Assembly (NCBI RefSeq): GCF_021083645.1
Contig: NZ_JAJNRQ010000005.1
Span: 1 to 64,000, forward strand
Source of the DNA: Schaalia sp. lx-260
GTDB taxonomy: Bacteria > Actinomycetota > Actinomycetes > Actinomycetales > Actinomycetaceae
DNA: 64,000 bases
Direction of reading: 5' to 3'
How positions within the stretch are numbered: position 1 is the stretch's first letter; each line of letters starts with the position of its first letter. Made by a program: the position numbers and the translations under genes. Below, one piece after another: positions 1-9,998 of the stretch. Under the pieces are notes generated by a model. The model was given only the letters and a program-made list of their open reading frames with translations. It was not told the DNA's origin and did not search any database.

Positions 1-90
1 CCACAAGAAAAACCCCGCAGCACCAAGGCCAGGCACACCACCCAACAAAACCCACCACAACCGGCAAACCCCATCAGGCGACAAACAAAA

Positions 91-120
91 ACAATACCCA
101 CCCCACCACACACACGTCAA
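91..120 (-). promoter_or_regulatory. Candidate leftward promoter near window edge
   Basis: On the minus strand a TTGACG hexamer (115-120) and a TATTGT hexamer (91-96) are separated by 18 bases, close to a vegetative sigma-70 promoter. It lies beyond the tyrS terminator and points off the left edge. Bases 1-188 are strongly skewed to A and C on the plus strand, so the minus strand is G/T-rich, and no coding frame was recognised in them. The target gene is outside the window. A stable RNA operon is one possibility, but this is inference only. Confidence 0.4.
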
Positions 121-188
121 ACCAAAACACTATGACACCAAACACACAAACACGAAGCAAAGCGAAAATAATATTTTGATACAAAGCA

Positions 189-220
189 AAGGCAAGTAAT
201 TCACAAGAATTACTTGCCTT
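189..220 (-). terminator. Intrinsic terminator after tyrS
   Basis: Perfect 13-bp inverted repeat (arms 189-201 and 208-220, arm AAGGCAAGTAATT) with a 6-base loop. It lies 25 bases beyond the tyrS stop codon. On the minus strand the stem is followed by a T-rich stretch (TGCTTTGTATC). This fits a rho-independent terminator ending tyrS transcription. Confidence 0.75.
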
Positions 221-244
221 CACATAAGTTATGAGGTCAGAAGA

Positions 245-1507
245 TCACACGAGTTCAACAACGCAAAGATTTCGACGACCTTTACGCACTAAAACAATAG
301 AACCAGCTAACACATCATCATGAGTAATAGGTGCCTCAGCATCTGTCACCTTGACATTATTTAGATAAGCGCCACCAGAAGCCACCGTACGCCGAGCAGC
401 AGAACGCCCCTTTTCCAGTCCTGCCGCCACAAGAGCATCGATAACATTCCCCTCACCCAGCTTTAACTCAGCACGAGGCAGATCTACCGTAGCCGAACGC
501 AATGTGGATTCATCAAGAGCCCGTAAATCACCACCACCCCACAAAGCTTCAGTTGCAGCAAGCACACGATCAAGTTGTTCTTTCCCATGCACCATCTGAG
601 TAACCAGAGCAGCCAATTCTTTTTGCGCCACACGCATATGAGGGCGTTCAGCCACCTCAACTGCAAGTTCTTCAATACGCTCACGTGTTGCGAAAGTGAA
701 AATCTTCAGGAAACGAATGACATCATCATCAGCCACTTGAAGCCAGAACTGGTAGAAAGCGTACGGACTCATCATGTCCGGATCCAACCAGATTGCCCCA
801 CCCTCTGACTTTCCAAACTTCGTACCATCAGATTTCGTAATAATTGGTGTGGTCATCACATGCGTGGAAGTACCTTCAACCTTACGTATCAGGTCAACCC
901 CACCAATCATGTTGCCCCACTGGTCATTCCCGCCCGTCTCTAAAGTGCATCCATGACGACGGAATAACTCCAAGAAATCATTTGCCTGTAAAACCTGATA
1001 AGAAAACTCCGTGTACGAAATACCTTCATCAGAGGACAAACGACGCGCCACAATATCTTTAGCCAGCATCGTACCGATACGGAAATGTTTTCCTACGCCT
1101 CGAAGCAAATCAATAGCAGACATCTGCTCGGTCCAGTCAAGGTTATTCACCATCACCGCAGCAGCAGGACCCTCAAAATCTAAGAATCGGGAAATTTGAT
1201 CCTTCAAACGCTGCGCCCAACCAGCCACAACTTCCGTTGGATTTAATTGACGCTCACCAGACTGCCGTGGATCACCAATCTGTCCGGTTGCTCCGCCTAC
1301 CAAAGCCAAAGGACGATGCCCCGCAAGCTGCAGATGTCGCATAACAATCACTTGCACAAGATGCCCATGATGCAATGAAGGAGCGGTTGGATCAAAACCA
1401 CAATAAAACGTTACCGGCCCCTGCGACAGGTGTTCACGTAAAGCGTCCAAATCAGTGTGCTGAGCAATAAGCCCACGCCACTGAAGTTCGTCCAGGATGT
1501 CGGTCAC
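245..1507 (-). CDS. tyrS: Tyrosyl-tRNA synthetase
   Basis: Cytoplasmic class I aminoacyl-tRNA synthetase that charges tRNA-Tyr with tyrosine using ATP. The protein (420 aa) has the HIGH-type signature as HHGH near residue 46, a KMSKS-type loop as KFGKS near residue 230, and a C-terminal S4 RNA-binding domain (roughly the last 70 residues, with RRTVASGGAYLNN). A GTG start at 1507 is preferred because GAGGG sits 7 bases upstream. An ATG at 1528 in the same frame has no such site. Length is normal for bacterial TyrRS. It lies downstream of argH, as in other actinobacteria, and is followed by its own terminator. Confidence 0.97.
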   Translation of the reverse strand: MTDILDELQWRGLIAQHTDLDALREHLSQGPVTFYCGFDPTAPSLHHGHLVQVIVMRHLQLAGHRPLALVGGATGQIGDPRQSGERQLNPTEVVAGWAQRLKDQISRFLDFEGPAAAVMVNNLDWTEQMSAIDLLRGVGKHFRIGTMLAKDIVARRLSSDEGISYTEFSYQVLQANDFLELFRRHGCTLETGGNDQWGNMIGGVDLIRKVEGTSTHVMTTPIITKSDGTKFGKSEGGAIWLDPDMMSPYAFYQFWLQVADDDVIRFLKIFTFATRERIEELAVEVAERPHMRVAQKELAALVTQMVHGKEQLDRVLAATEALWGGGDLRALDESTLRSATVDLPRAELKLGEGNVIDALVAAGLEKGRSAARRTVASGGAYLNNVKVTDAEAPITHDDVLAGSIVLVRKGRRNLCVVELV

Positions 1508-1533
1508 AGTAATACCCTCACAATTCATTTTCT

Positions 1534-1556
1534 ACTGTATACAGTCACTTTAAGTG
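1534..1556. repeat. Two adjacent palindromes upstream of tyrS
   Basis: ACTGTATACAGT (1534-1545, a perfect 12-base palindrome) is directly followed by CACTTTAAGTG (1546-1556, 5-bp arms around one T). They sit 27-49 bases upstream of the preferred tyrS start and could be an operator or promoter-overlapping site. No known regulator consensus was recognised. Confidence 0.35.
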
Positions 1557-1640
1557 TAAAGCACAGATGAAATAACATTCGCCGCGTTCCGCACAAGTGA
1601 AATGCTCCTCTACAGGGCACACACTGCGTAGCACCCCATA

Positions 1641-3155
<1,515 letters not shown>

Positions 3156-3243
3156 TTATGCGAACACCCACTCAAGAGTAGGTACGTATGAGTCACTGAT
3201 AAGAAAGAGACAACAAACAGAAGAAATAAATGAAAAGCAATAT

Positions 3244-4734
3244 CTAGGCAGGCATCGGCACAGAAAAATCCACCGATTTTTTCCTCACACTCACATCAGC
3301 ATTATCAGAACGCACTCGCACCACAAGCCATGTCGCAAAAGCAACGAAAAGAACCCAGTTTCCCTCTGAAAGCAAACGCGATTCTGTAAAAGACTGAACA
3401 ATCAATGCCACCATAAGCACGGCGGGAAGAAGGAAATATAACGACTTATCTAAGTTCACATAAGCGCAGTAAAAAATACGGAAAGCAACAATTACGACGG
3501 CCGCGATCACAATAACCGCTCCTAAAATACCCGTTTGAAAAAGTGCTTCAATATAAGAATTATGAGCCGACATTGTCGGGGTTCCATCGGCACGTACAAC
3601 CAGATTTTTGAACATCGGAATCCATGGTGGCCAATACATAACCCATCCCCAACCAACAAAAGGATGTAAAGCCCACAGACGTAAGAGACGCTCCCAAATC
3701 ACGCCGCGTCCACTCATATCAGGGCTACGCGCCACAAATTCACTGATGTGATCGTGAAAAAATAATGAACCTATAGCAATAAGCATCGCGCACACAAGTA
3801 AAAATACGAGTGCGCGGAAACGATACTTCACATCTACTCGACGCAGGATTAAGGCACCCACTCCGACCGCCAGACATGCGAGCAAAGCCAGCAACACCGT
3901 CGCAGAACGTGTCAGCGCGAGAACCAATAAACAAATACTGCTCCACACCACCGTGCCTAGAGTATGGGTACGGGTATCAAGCCACGTTAGTACCACACCT
4001 ATGAGGCAAAGCAAAGCAATGAAGGCTAAGGGATTACGGTTCCCCACTATTCCTTGTATGGGGCCGCCCTCAAAAAGTAAGGAGTTTACCCAGTAATACA
4101 TTTCAGGAATATGTTCCCATGACCACATATATACTGGCGCAATTCTGTGACCAACAAAAACTTCAACAAAGAGTTCAAGAGCTAGGCTAGTCCCTAAAAT
4201 CCATTTCAACGCAGAAATCAGATACGACAGTAGCTCACGTAAAGGGAAAGCAACCGCCAAAAAAATACCCGTCACCGTCGTTGCAACCGACAGCATTGAC
4301 GCTGCCACTGTTTCTAACGGAAAGTGCGACCACACAACAGAAAGGCAACAGAGCGCAACAAATGCGCACGGAAGCATAGGTAAGCGCCGTAAAGACAGTT
4401 GGCGACCAGCCGTCACAAAAAGAGCCGCAAGAATTAGAAGAGAAAGCGCAGCAATTGCGGCAAAAGCGAACCACCCAACAAGGTTACGTATTCCCTGACC
4501 ACCAAAAGTCAAGAAAAAAGCCCACACAGCGCATACTGGCAACAGTTTTTCTGCACGTTCAGTATGGCGTTCCACCATGGTGTCGCGTATGTCAACAAGT
4601 GCTAAGCACACTGGTTCAACATATAACGCACAGGTCTGTCGTATGCGACGCAAAGAGGCAGACAAGCGTTGAAACATATCTGCGGATACCCTTCCCTCAG
4701 GGAAATACTGATTTATGCCCGCAAGAGCGCACAA
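3244..4734 (-). CDS. O-antigen ligase/polymerase-like membrane protein
   Basis: Polytopic integral membrane protein (496 aa) with about ten or more hydrophobic segments from residue 65 onward. A large extracytoplasmic loop holds GRGVIWERLLRLWALHP and, further on, the HNSYIEALFQTGILG segment typical of the Wzy/WaaL (O-antigen ligase, RfaL) family. Such proteins polymerise or transfer lipid-linked glycans, so a role in a surface polysaccharide is likely, but no other glycan gene is nearby to name the substrate. The first start is a GTG at 4734 with a closely spaced GAGGG. An ATG at 4677 preceded by AGGGAAGGG is a good alternative (477 aa). It interrupts the usual argG-argH pair, suggesting insertion. 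Confidence 0.8.
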   Translation of the reverse strand: MCALAGINQYFPEGRVSADMFQRLSASLRRIRQTCALYVEPVCLALVDIRDTMVERHTERAEKLLPVCAVWAFFLTFGGQGIRNLVGWFAFAAIAALSLLILAALFVTAGRQLSLRRLPMLPCAFVALCCLSVVWSHFPLETVAASMLSVATTVTGIFLAVAFPLRELLSYLISALKWILGTSLALELFVEVFVGHRIAPVYMWSWEHIPEMYYWVNSLLFEGGPIQGIVGNRNPLAFIALLCLIGVVLTWLDTRTHTLGTVVWSSICLLVLALTRSATVLLALLACLAVGVGALILRRVDVKYRFRALVFLLVCAMLIAIGSLFFHDHISEFVARSPDMSGRGVIWERLLRLWALHPFVGWGWVMYWPPWIPMFKNLVVRADGTPTMSAHNSYIEALFQTGILGAVIVIAAVVIVAFRIFYCAYVNLDKSLYFLLPAVLMVALIVQSFTESRLLSEGNWVLFVAFATWLVVRVRSDNADVSVRKKSVDFSVPMPA

Positions 4735-4785
4735 GCCCTCAGTGGGGCTGCCGTGCCTTCACACTTTTGTAAGCCTATTGCAGTA

Positions 4786-4825
4786 GTGACCGAGAATCAC
4801 GAAAAAAATCCCAATTCCCGGTCAC
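4786..4825 (-). terminator. Hairpin between argG and the membrane protein gene
   Basis: Inverted repeat with 12-bp arms (4786-4797 and 4814-4825, arm GTGACCGAGAAT with one G-U pair on the minus strand) and a 16-base loop carrying a run of seven T. It begins 10 bases past the argG stop. There is no clear U-run after the stem, so it may be a weak terminator or an RNA-processing or stability hairpin. Confidence 0.45.
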
Positions 4826-4834
4826 AATCTGATT

Positions 4835-6082
4835 TCATTTCTCTGAGAGCAGTCCCTCACCCAACTCAGGGCCCCTACCAAAACGCACATCTCGTGCTGT
4901 TGCAAGGCGTGAAGTCATACCAAAGATTTCAATGAAACCTTTCGAATACGACTGATCGAAGGTATCACCTGTCTCATAAGTCGCGAGGTTGAAGTCATAG
5001 AGTGAGGACTCTGAACGACGTCCATTAACCGTAGCGCGACCTGCGTGCAGGACCATACGAATATCACCGGTAACATATTGCTGCGTATCGCGGATAAAGA
5101 CATCCAAAGAACGCTTCAACGGCGAGAACCACAAACCGTCGTATACCAATTCACTCCAACGCTGATCGACACGACGCTTATAGCGAGCAAGTTCACGCTC
5201 AATAGTGACATGCTCTAACTCTTGGTGCGCAGCAATCAAAGCCATCGCACCAGGAGCCTCATAAATTTCACGTGATTTAATACCAACTAAACGATCTTCA
5301 ACGAGGTCAATACGCCCAATTCCCTGAGCACCCGCACGTCGATTGAGCTCCTGGATAGCTTCCAATGGGCTCACAGCACGCCCATCAATAGCAACAGGAA
5401 TACCCTCACGGAAACTAATCACTACTTCATCAGGAACAGGAGCGTATGTCGGATCATCGGTATACGTGTAGACATCTTTCGTGGGCGCATTCCAAATATC
5501 TTCAAGAAAACCTGTTTCAATTGCACGCCCCCACACATTCTGGTCAATAGAGAACGGATTGTGACGAGTAGTTTCAATTGGGAGATTATGTGAATTTGCG
5601 TAGTCAATCGCCACATCACGAGTCAGAGCAAGATCACGCACCGGTGCTAAACATTTAAGATCAGGAGCATATGAGGTAATAGAAACCTCAAAACGTACCT
5701 GATCATTTCCCTTACCCGTGCACCCATGTGCCACAGTATTCGCGCCAAATTGACGTGCCGCTTGAACAAGGTGCTTCGAAATCAAAGGACGCGACAGAGC
5801 TGAAACTAAAGGATACACACCTTCATACAAGCCATTTGCTTGCAAAGCTGGCATACAGAAATCCGCTGCAAACTCATCTTTCGCATCTGCAACATATGCT
5901 TCAACCGCACCGCAATCCAAAGCACGCTGGCGAATCACCTCAAGGTCTTCACCACCTTGACCAACATCCACAGCCACGGCAACAACTTCCATACCGGTAC
6001 GTTCTTCAATCCACCCAATTGCTACTGAGGTATCTAAACCACCTGAGTATGCAAGAACTACACGGTCCTTTGCCTGTGTCAT
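4835..6082 (-). CDS. argG: Argininosuccinate synthase
   Basis: Joins citrulline and aspartate with ATP to give argininosuccinate, the penultimate arginine step. The 415-aa protein begins with the ATP-pyrophosphatase loop [13 protein letters not shown] near residue 10 and carries the synthase signatures [15 protein letters not shown] (about residue 115) and KCLAPVRD. Length is normal. The ATG at 6082 has AAAGGA 8 bases upstream. It follows argR by only 13 bases and is probably cotranscribed with it, under a candidate ARG box at 6697. Since argF is absent from this locus, citrulline would have to come from elsewhere in the genome or from outside. Confidence 0.97.
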   Translation of the reverse strand: MTQAKDRVVLAYSGGLDTSVAIGWIEERTGMEVVAVAVDVGQGGEDLEVIRQRALDCGAVEAYVADAKDEFAADFCMPALQANGLYEGVYPLVSALSRPLISKHLVQAARQFGANTVAHGCTGKGNDQVRFEVSITSYAPDLKCLAPVRDLALTRDVAIDYANSHNLPIETTRHNPFSIDQNVWGRAIETGFLEDIWNAPTKDVYTYTDDPTYAPVPDEVVISFREGIPVAIDGRAVSPLEAIQELNRRAGAQGIGRIDLVEDRLVGIKSREIYEAPGAMALIAAHQELEHVTIERELARYKRRVDQRWSELVYDGLWFSPLKRSLDVFIRDTQQYVTGDIRMVLHAGRATVNGRRSESSLYDFNLATYETGDTFDQSYSKGFIEIFGMTSRLATARDVRFGRGPELGEGLLSEK

Positions 6083-6095
6083 AGGTTTTTTCCTT

Positions 6096-6608
6096 TCATT
6101 TCTCTGTCAGAGACGAGGATTGAGTCATTTCAAGCAAAATTGCTTCAATTTTTACCGCGGCTTCATCACAGCGACATATCACAAGCACAGTGTCATCACC
6201 GGCTAAAGTACCCGCAACTTCACTCATACGCACCGAATCTATAGCAGACCCTAAAAGTTGCGCTGCCCCTACAGGAGTACGCAAAACAAGTTGATTATTT
6301 ACTCGTATCAAACTGGTAAGAAGGGACTGGCACCAACGGGCAAGGCGTTCACGACCTGCCTCGCCCTCATGTGTTGGTAATCCGTCGGCATCAGGAACGG
6401 TGTACACCAATGCGCCATCAGCAGAGCGAACCTTTGCAGCATGCATATCAATGAGATCTCGTGACAAAGTTGTTTGTGTCACTTCAATGCCATTAGCTGC
6501 AAGCTGCGAACGCAAGTCTTCTTGAGAGGTCACCTTATAGGAAGCCAAAATGCTGCGTATAGCTTCTTGACGCGCCGCTTTTGTACGAGGCGCTGTGGAT
6601 TCAGTCAT
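6096..6608 (-). CDS. argR: Arginine repressor
   Basis: Hexameric DNA-binding repressor that senses arginine. The 170-aa protein has an N-terminal winged helix (about residues 10-75, with [18 protein letters not shown] as recognition helix) and a C-terminal oligomerisation/arginine-binding domain with the [10 protein letters not shown] segment around residue 140. It precedes argG in the same direction, as in other actinobacterial arginine clusters. The 150-base region upstream holds a candidate ARG box, consistent with autoregulation. Retention of argR with only argG and argH nearby suggests that it also controls genes elsewhere. Confidence 0.95.
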   Translation of the reverse strand: MTESTAPRTKAARQEAIRSILASYKVTSQEDLRSQLAANGIEVTQTTLSRDLIDMHAAKVRSADGALVYTVPDADGLPTHEGEAGRERLARWCQSLLTSLIRVNNQLVLRTPVGAAQLLGSAIDSVRMSEVAGTLAGDDTVLVICRCDEAAVKIEAILLEMTQSSSLTEK

Positions 6609-6696
6609 CGTGTCGTCCCTCTTGTGATACGAAGCAGCATAGTTTTACGCTGAAAGTATTCTTTGTGCGCATATGCAGCGAGACAAAACATCGACA

Positions 6697-6714
6697 TACG
6701 CATAAATATACATT
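6697..6714. promoter_or_regulatory. Candidate ARG box (ArgR operator)
   Basis: The 18 bases TACGCATAAATATACATT match 13 of the 16 defined positions of the classical ARG box TNTGAATWWWWATTCANW. It lies 89 bases upstream of argR on the AT-rich stretch between argR and the flavodoxin gene. It also sits within a larger inverted repeat (ACATACG at 6694-6700 and CGTATGT at 6719-6725). Autoregulation of argR-argG is inferred. Confidence 0.5.
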
Positions 6715-6759
6715 TACACGTATGTCTATGCGAATTTATTTTAGGGTTTTCGTAGTTTT

Positions 6760-7257
6760 CTACTGAGAGACATCACTCAAAGTCTCAGCAATAGTCCGTG
6801 ACCATTCCTCAATCACATCCCAGTCACGGAAATCACCTTCCACTGCACCGGCTAAACGAACGATCGTACGCTCACGCAAATTCAGTAAAGAAGGAATATA
6901 CCGCCCAGGAAAGACCCTATGCTCAATCGCCTTTACTTTTGTCAGCACAGGCCCAATACGAGAAGGATCTTGAGGAACATGCGCAGGAACGCCGTTCATT
7001 CCCACAGAAAAAGCCCACACAGGAATACCCTCAAGCTCTGAAGCAAAACGATCCATAAAATCATGAGCCTGCTCCATCCACGTCATCATGTATACAGCAG
7101 AACCACAGACCACCGCATCCACACCATCAAGTGAGGTAACATCCTGCGGGTTTTTACGCAACACATCATAGCCATGTTCAGCAAGATGACCAGCAATAGC
7201 ATCGGCTATTTCAGCAGTTGCACCATGTTTTGAAGAAGCAGTCACAAGGATACGCAT
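6760..7257 (-). CDS. Flavodoxin domain-containing protein
   Basis: Small cytoplasmic FMN-binding protein (165 aa). The N-terminal TASSKHGATAEIADAIAG is the phosphate-binding loop of the flavodoxin fold, and CGSAVYMMTWMEQAHDFM is the second FMN loop. The overall pattern resembles the HemG-like/menaquinone-dependent protoporphyrinogen oxidase or flavodoxin_5 group found in many actinobacteria, but the electron partner cannot be read from sequence. It occupies the place where argC, argJ, argB, argD and argF are found in related genomes, between pheT and argR. The start ATG at 7257 fits the beginning of the first beta strand (MRILVTASS). Confidence 0.8.
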   Translation of the reverse strand: MRILVTASSKHGATAEIADAIAGHLAEHGYDVLRKNPQDVTSLDGVDAVVCGSAVYMMTWMEQAHDFMDRFASELEGIPVWAFSVGMNGVPAHVPQDPSRIGPVLTKVKAIEHRVFPGRYIPSLLNLRERTIVRLAGAVEGDFRDWDVIEEWSRTIAETLSDVSQ

Positions 7258-7280
7258 AAAACAAGTGTGACAGAAAGAAA

Positions 7281-7343
7281 GGCCGATGGTGTATTAAGAA
7301 CACCCTAAAAGTAAAATTTAAGATCTTCTTTACACCATCGGCC
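7281..7343 (-). terminator. Terminator of pheS-pheT
   Basis: Perfect 13-bp arms (7281-7293 and 7331-7343, arm GGCCGATGGTGTA) extended after a two-base bulge by AAGAA/TTCTT. The internal AT-rich loop is about 27 bases. On the minus strand the stem is followed by TTTCTTTC, so it should act as an intrinsic terminator 16 bases past the pheT stop. Confidence 0.7.
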
Positions 7344-7359
7344 AGTCAGCATATGCCCC

Positions 7360-9996
7360 TTAACTGCGCAAACGCCCACCCAACTGTTTCGTCACACGCT
7401 GCACAATCGCCTCACGAACAGAAGAAATTTCCTGAGCAGAAAGCGTATGATCCCCACGCAAACGCACAGCAAAAGCAAGGGAACGATAACCGCTTCCTAC
7501 CGATTCACCCTCATAAATATCAAAAAGAGTCACATCCTCAGCTAAAGCGCCTGCACCCTGACGTACCGCCTGTTCCACCCGAGAAGCCGGAACATCCACC
7601 GGCAACACGAAAGCAAAATCCTCTTTCGCCACCGGATACGTCGACACAGGCTTGACCTGAATAGGCCCATCCGCACGTGAAGCAATTAAAGCATCCATAT
7701 CCAGCTCTACAGCAATAGAGCGCTTAGGCAAACCAAAAGCCTCACAGACACCAGGATGCAGCTCGCCAGCATAGGCCACATCAACCAAGTCACGTCCACG
7801 GCGCACAAAAACACGTGCCACACGGCCGGGATGCCACGGAGCCACATCTTCTGGGTCAGTCGCAGCCTGCGGCATAGGAGCACCCTTAAAAGTCACAGGC
7901 TCACACAGCCATGCACGACACACTTCAACACGCACACCCAGAACCGAAGCTACTCGACGCACCATATCAACAGCATCATTCCAGTCAACGACGCGTTGGC
8001 CTCCTAATGGCGAACCAGTTTTTCCTGCACACACTATTCCCACATGCCATGGTTGAGCCGGAGTCCCCGCATATAAAGCATTGATATGCGCATCAGAAGG
8101 ACGAGTAGAGGCCTCCATCAAAGGAGCAGGCACACAACCGGCAGGACGAGCAACCATTCCTATCTCGTATACGGCCACCCCATCCATACCACGCGAAATA
8201 TTACGACCCGCACTCTCAAGTAACGTATCAATAATGGAAGTACGTAACCACGGCGCATCATCCGCAAGCGGATTACGTAACCGCAAAGCACGACGACGCT
8301 CGTCATTGTCTTTAATCCGCTGACGATCAAATGAATCAGAAACAAACGGATAAGACTTAACTTCAACCAGACCCGCTTCAGCTAATGTATGAGCCACCAT
8401 ACGACGAGCCTTCTGAGCCTCAGTTAAGCCATGACCGGAAGGAGCCTTCGGTAAAATCGACGGAATAGCATCATAGCCATCCAAACGCGCAATTTCTTCA
8501 ACCAAATGAGCAGGTCCTACCAGATCAGGCCTCCATGATGGAACAGTCACATCAAAAGCGCCCTCTGTTTCTTTGACTGTGCAACCAATCATTTCGCACA
8601 AGTCTCGAATACGCTCAGGCGTATAAGCAACACCTGTCAGACGCTCTGCTTCCGTATAAGGGAAAGAAATCACCAACGGTTCAGGCAGAGCATTAAAATC
8701 TGACACAGCACGATCAGCACTACCGCCGCCATATTCCACCAGTAAATCAACTGCACGCTGTGCAGCGACAGCAGGCAAAAGCGGATCTACGCCACGCTCA
8801 AAACGCTTGGATGCCTCCGAAACTACACGATGGCGCCGTGAAGTACGAGCAACCGAAACTGCATCAAAATGCGCAGCCTCCAGCAAAATATTTGTTGTTG
8901 TTGCCTCTACTTCTGAGTAACGGCCACCCATTACCCCTGCAAGACCAATAATGCGTGAACCTGCTGCTTCAGGCGAATCTGTAATTAACAGATCCTCCTC
9001 ATGCAAATGACGCTCAACCTCGTCTAATGTCACCAAAGATTCACCAGAACGCGCACGACGCACAACCACTGGCCCTTGAAGATCATCAAGATCGTAGGCA
9101 TGCATAGGCTGACCTAAATCAAGCATGATGTAATTCGTGATATCCACCGCTAAAGACAGCGAACGCATACCCGCTGCTTCTAAGCGTTCCACCATCCAAC
9201 GTGGTGTCGGAGCTGAAGGATTAATCCCGCGGACAATGCGTGTGACAAAACGATCACAGCCCACATTTCCCTTAATAGGAGCTCGATCCTCAACCAGCAC
9301 AGGGAAACCATCTTCAGTTGCCTCAGGAACTCCGCTTACCAAAACCCCGCTCAAGCCAGGATCACGGAAAGCATGACCAGTTGCATGAGAAAACTCACGG
9401 GCCACACCTCGCATCGAAAAACAATAGCCACGATCCGGTGTCACATTAATTTCAAGGACTTCTTCGCCCAAACCAAGGAAAGAAATCAGATCTTCACCGA
9501 CAGCAGGGATCTGACGATCCGGATACTCCCGATCAAGCACAATGATTCCATCATGCTCATTCCCTAAGCCAAGCTCACGGGCCGAACAGATCATGCCATC
9601 AGAGATATGCCCGTATGTCTTACGCGCAGCGATTGCGAAATCACCTGGAAGTACAGCTCCCGGCAAAGACACAACAACGCGATCACCTTCAACGAAATTA
9701 TGCGCGCCACAAATAATGCCGCGGCTGGGAAAATCACAGGGCTCTTTCCCTGTCCCCGGAGGATCATTATGGACACCCACATCCACACGACAATAGTTCA
9801 CGGTTTTACCGTTAGAGGCGGTTTCTTTAACCAAAGAAAGGACGCGCCCGACAACCAGAGGGCCGATGACTTTTGCCGGGTGAATGGTTTCTTCTTCTAA
9901 ACCAACTTTAACAAGAGCTTCTGCCAGCGCCTCAGCACGTATATCTGATGGCACATCAACGTGGTCAGCTAACCAGCTCAGGGGAACCATAGGCAT
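7360..9996 (-). CDS. pheT: Phenylalanyl-tRNA synthetase beta subunit
   Basis: Large subunit of the alpha2-beta2 enzyme that charges tRNA-Phe. The 878-aa chain shows the usual order: an N-terminal tRNA-binding OB domain (about residues 42-155, with RVDVGVHNDPPGTGKEPC), the B3/B4 editing domain, the B5 domain, the catalytic-like core with LRNPLADDAPWLRTS, and a C-terminal ferredoxin-fold anticodon-binding domain (about the last 95 residues, with YPVAKEDFAFVLP). The length is in the normal range for actinobacteria. It starts two bases after the pheS stop codon, so the two subunits are translated from one message, which ends at the hairpin at 7281-7343. Confidence 0.97.
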   Translation of the reverse strand: MPMVPLSWLADHVDVPSDIRAEALAEALVKVGLEEETIHPAKVIGPLVVGRVLSLVKETASNGKTVNYCRVDVGVHNDPPGTGKEPCDFPSRGIICGAHNFVEGDRVVVSLPGAVLPGDFAIAARKTYGHISDGMICSARELGLGNEHDGIIVLDREYPDRQIPAVGEDLISFLGLGEEVLEINVTPDRGYCFSMRGVAREFSHATGHAFRDPGLSGVLVSGVPEATEDGFPVLVEDRAPIKGNVGCDRFVTRIVRGINPSAPTPRWMVERLEAAGMRSLSLAVDITNYIMLDLGQPMHAYDLDDLQGPVVVRRARSGESLVTLDEVERHLHEEDLLITDSPEAAGSRIIGLAGVMGGRYSEVEATTTNILLEAAHFDAVSVARTSRRHRVVSEASKRFERGVDPLLPAVAAQRAVDLLVEYGGGSADRAVSDFNALPEPLVISFPYTEAERLTGVAYTPERIRDLCEMIGCTVKETEGAFDVTVPSWRPDLVGPAHLVEEIARLDGYDAIPSILPKAPSGHGLTEAQKARRMVAHTLAEAGLVEVKSYPFVSDSFDRQRIKDNDERRRALRLRNPLADDAPWLRTSIIDTLLESAGRNISRGMDGVAVYEIGMVARPAGCVPAPLMEASTRPSDAHINALYAGTPAQPWHVGIVCAGKTGSPLGGQRVVDWNDAVDMVRRVASVLGVRVEVCRAWLCEPVTFKGAPMPQAATDPEDVAPWHPGRVARVFVRRGRDLVDVAYAGELHPGVCEAFGLPKRSIAVELDMDALIASRADGPIQVKPVSTYPVAKEDFAFVLPVDVPASRVEQAVRQGAGALAEDVTLFDIYEGESVGSGYRSLAFAVRLRGDHTLSAQEISSVREAIVQRVTKQLGGRLRS

Positions 9997-9998
9997 AA

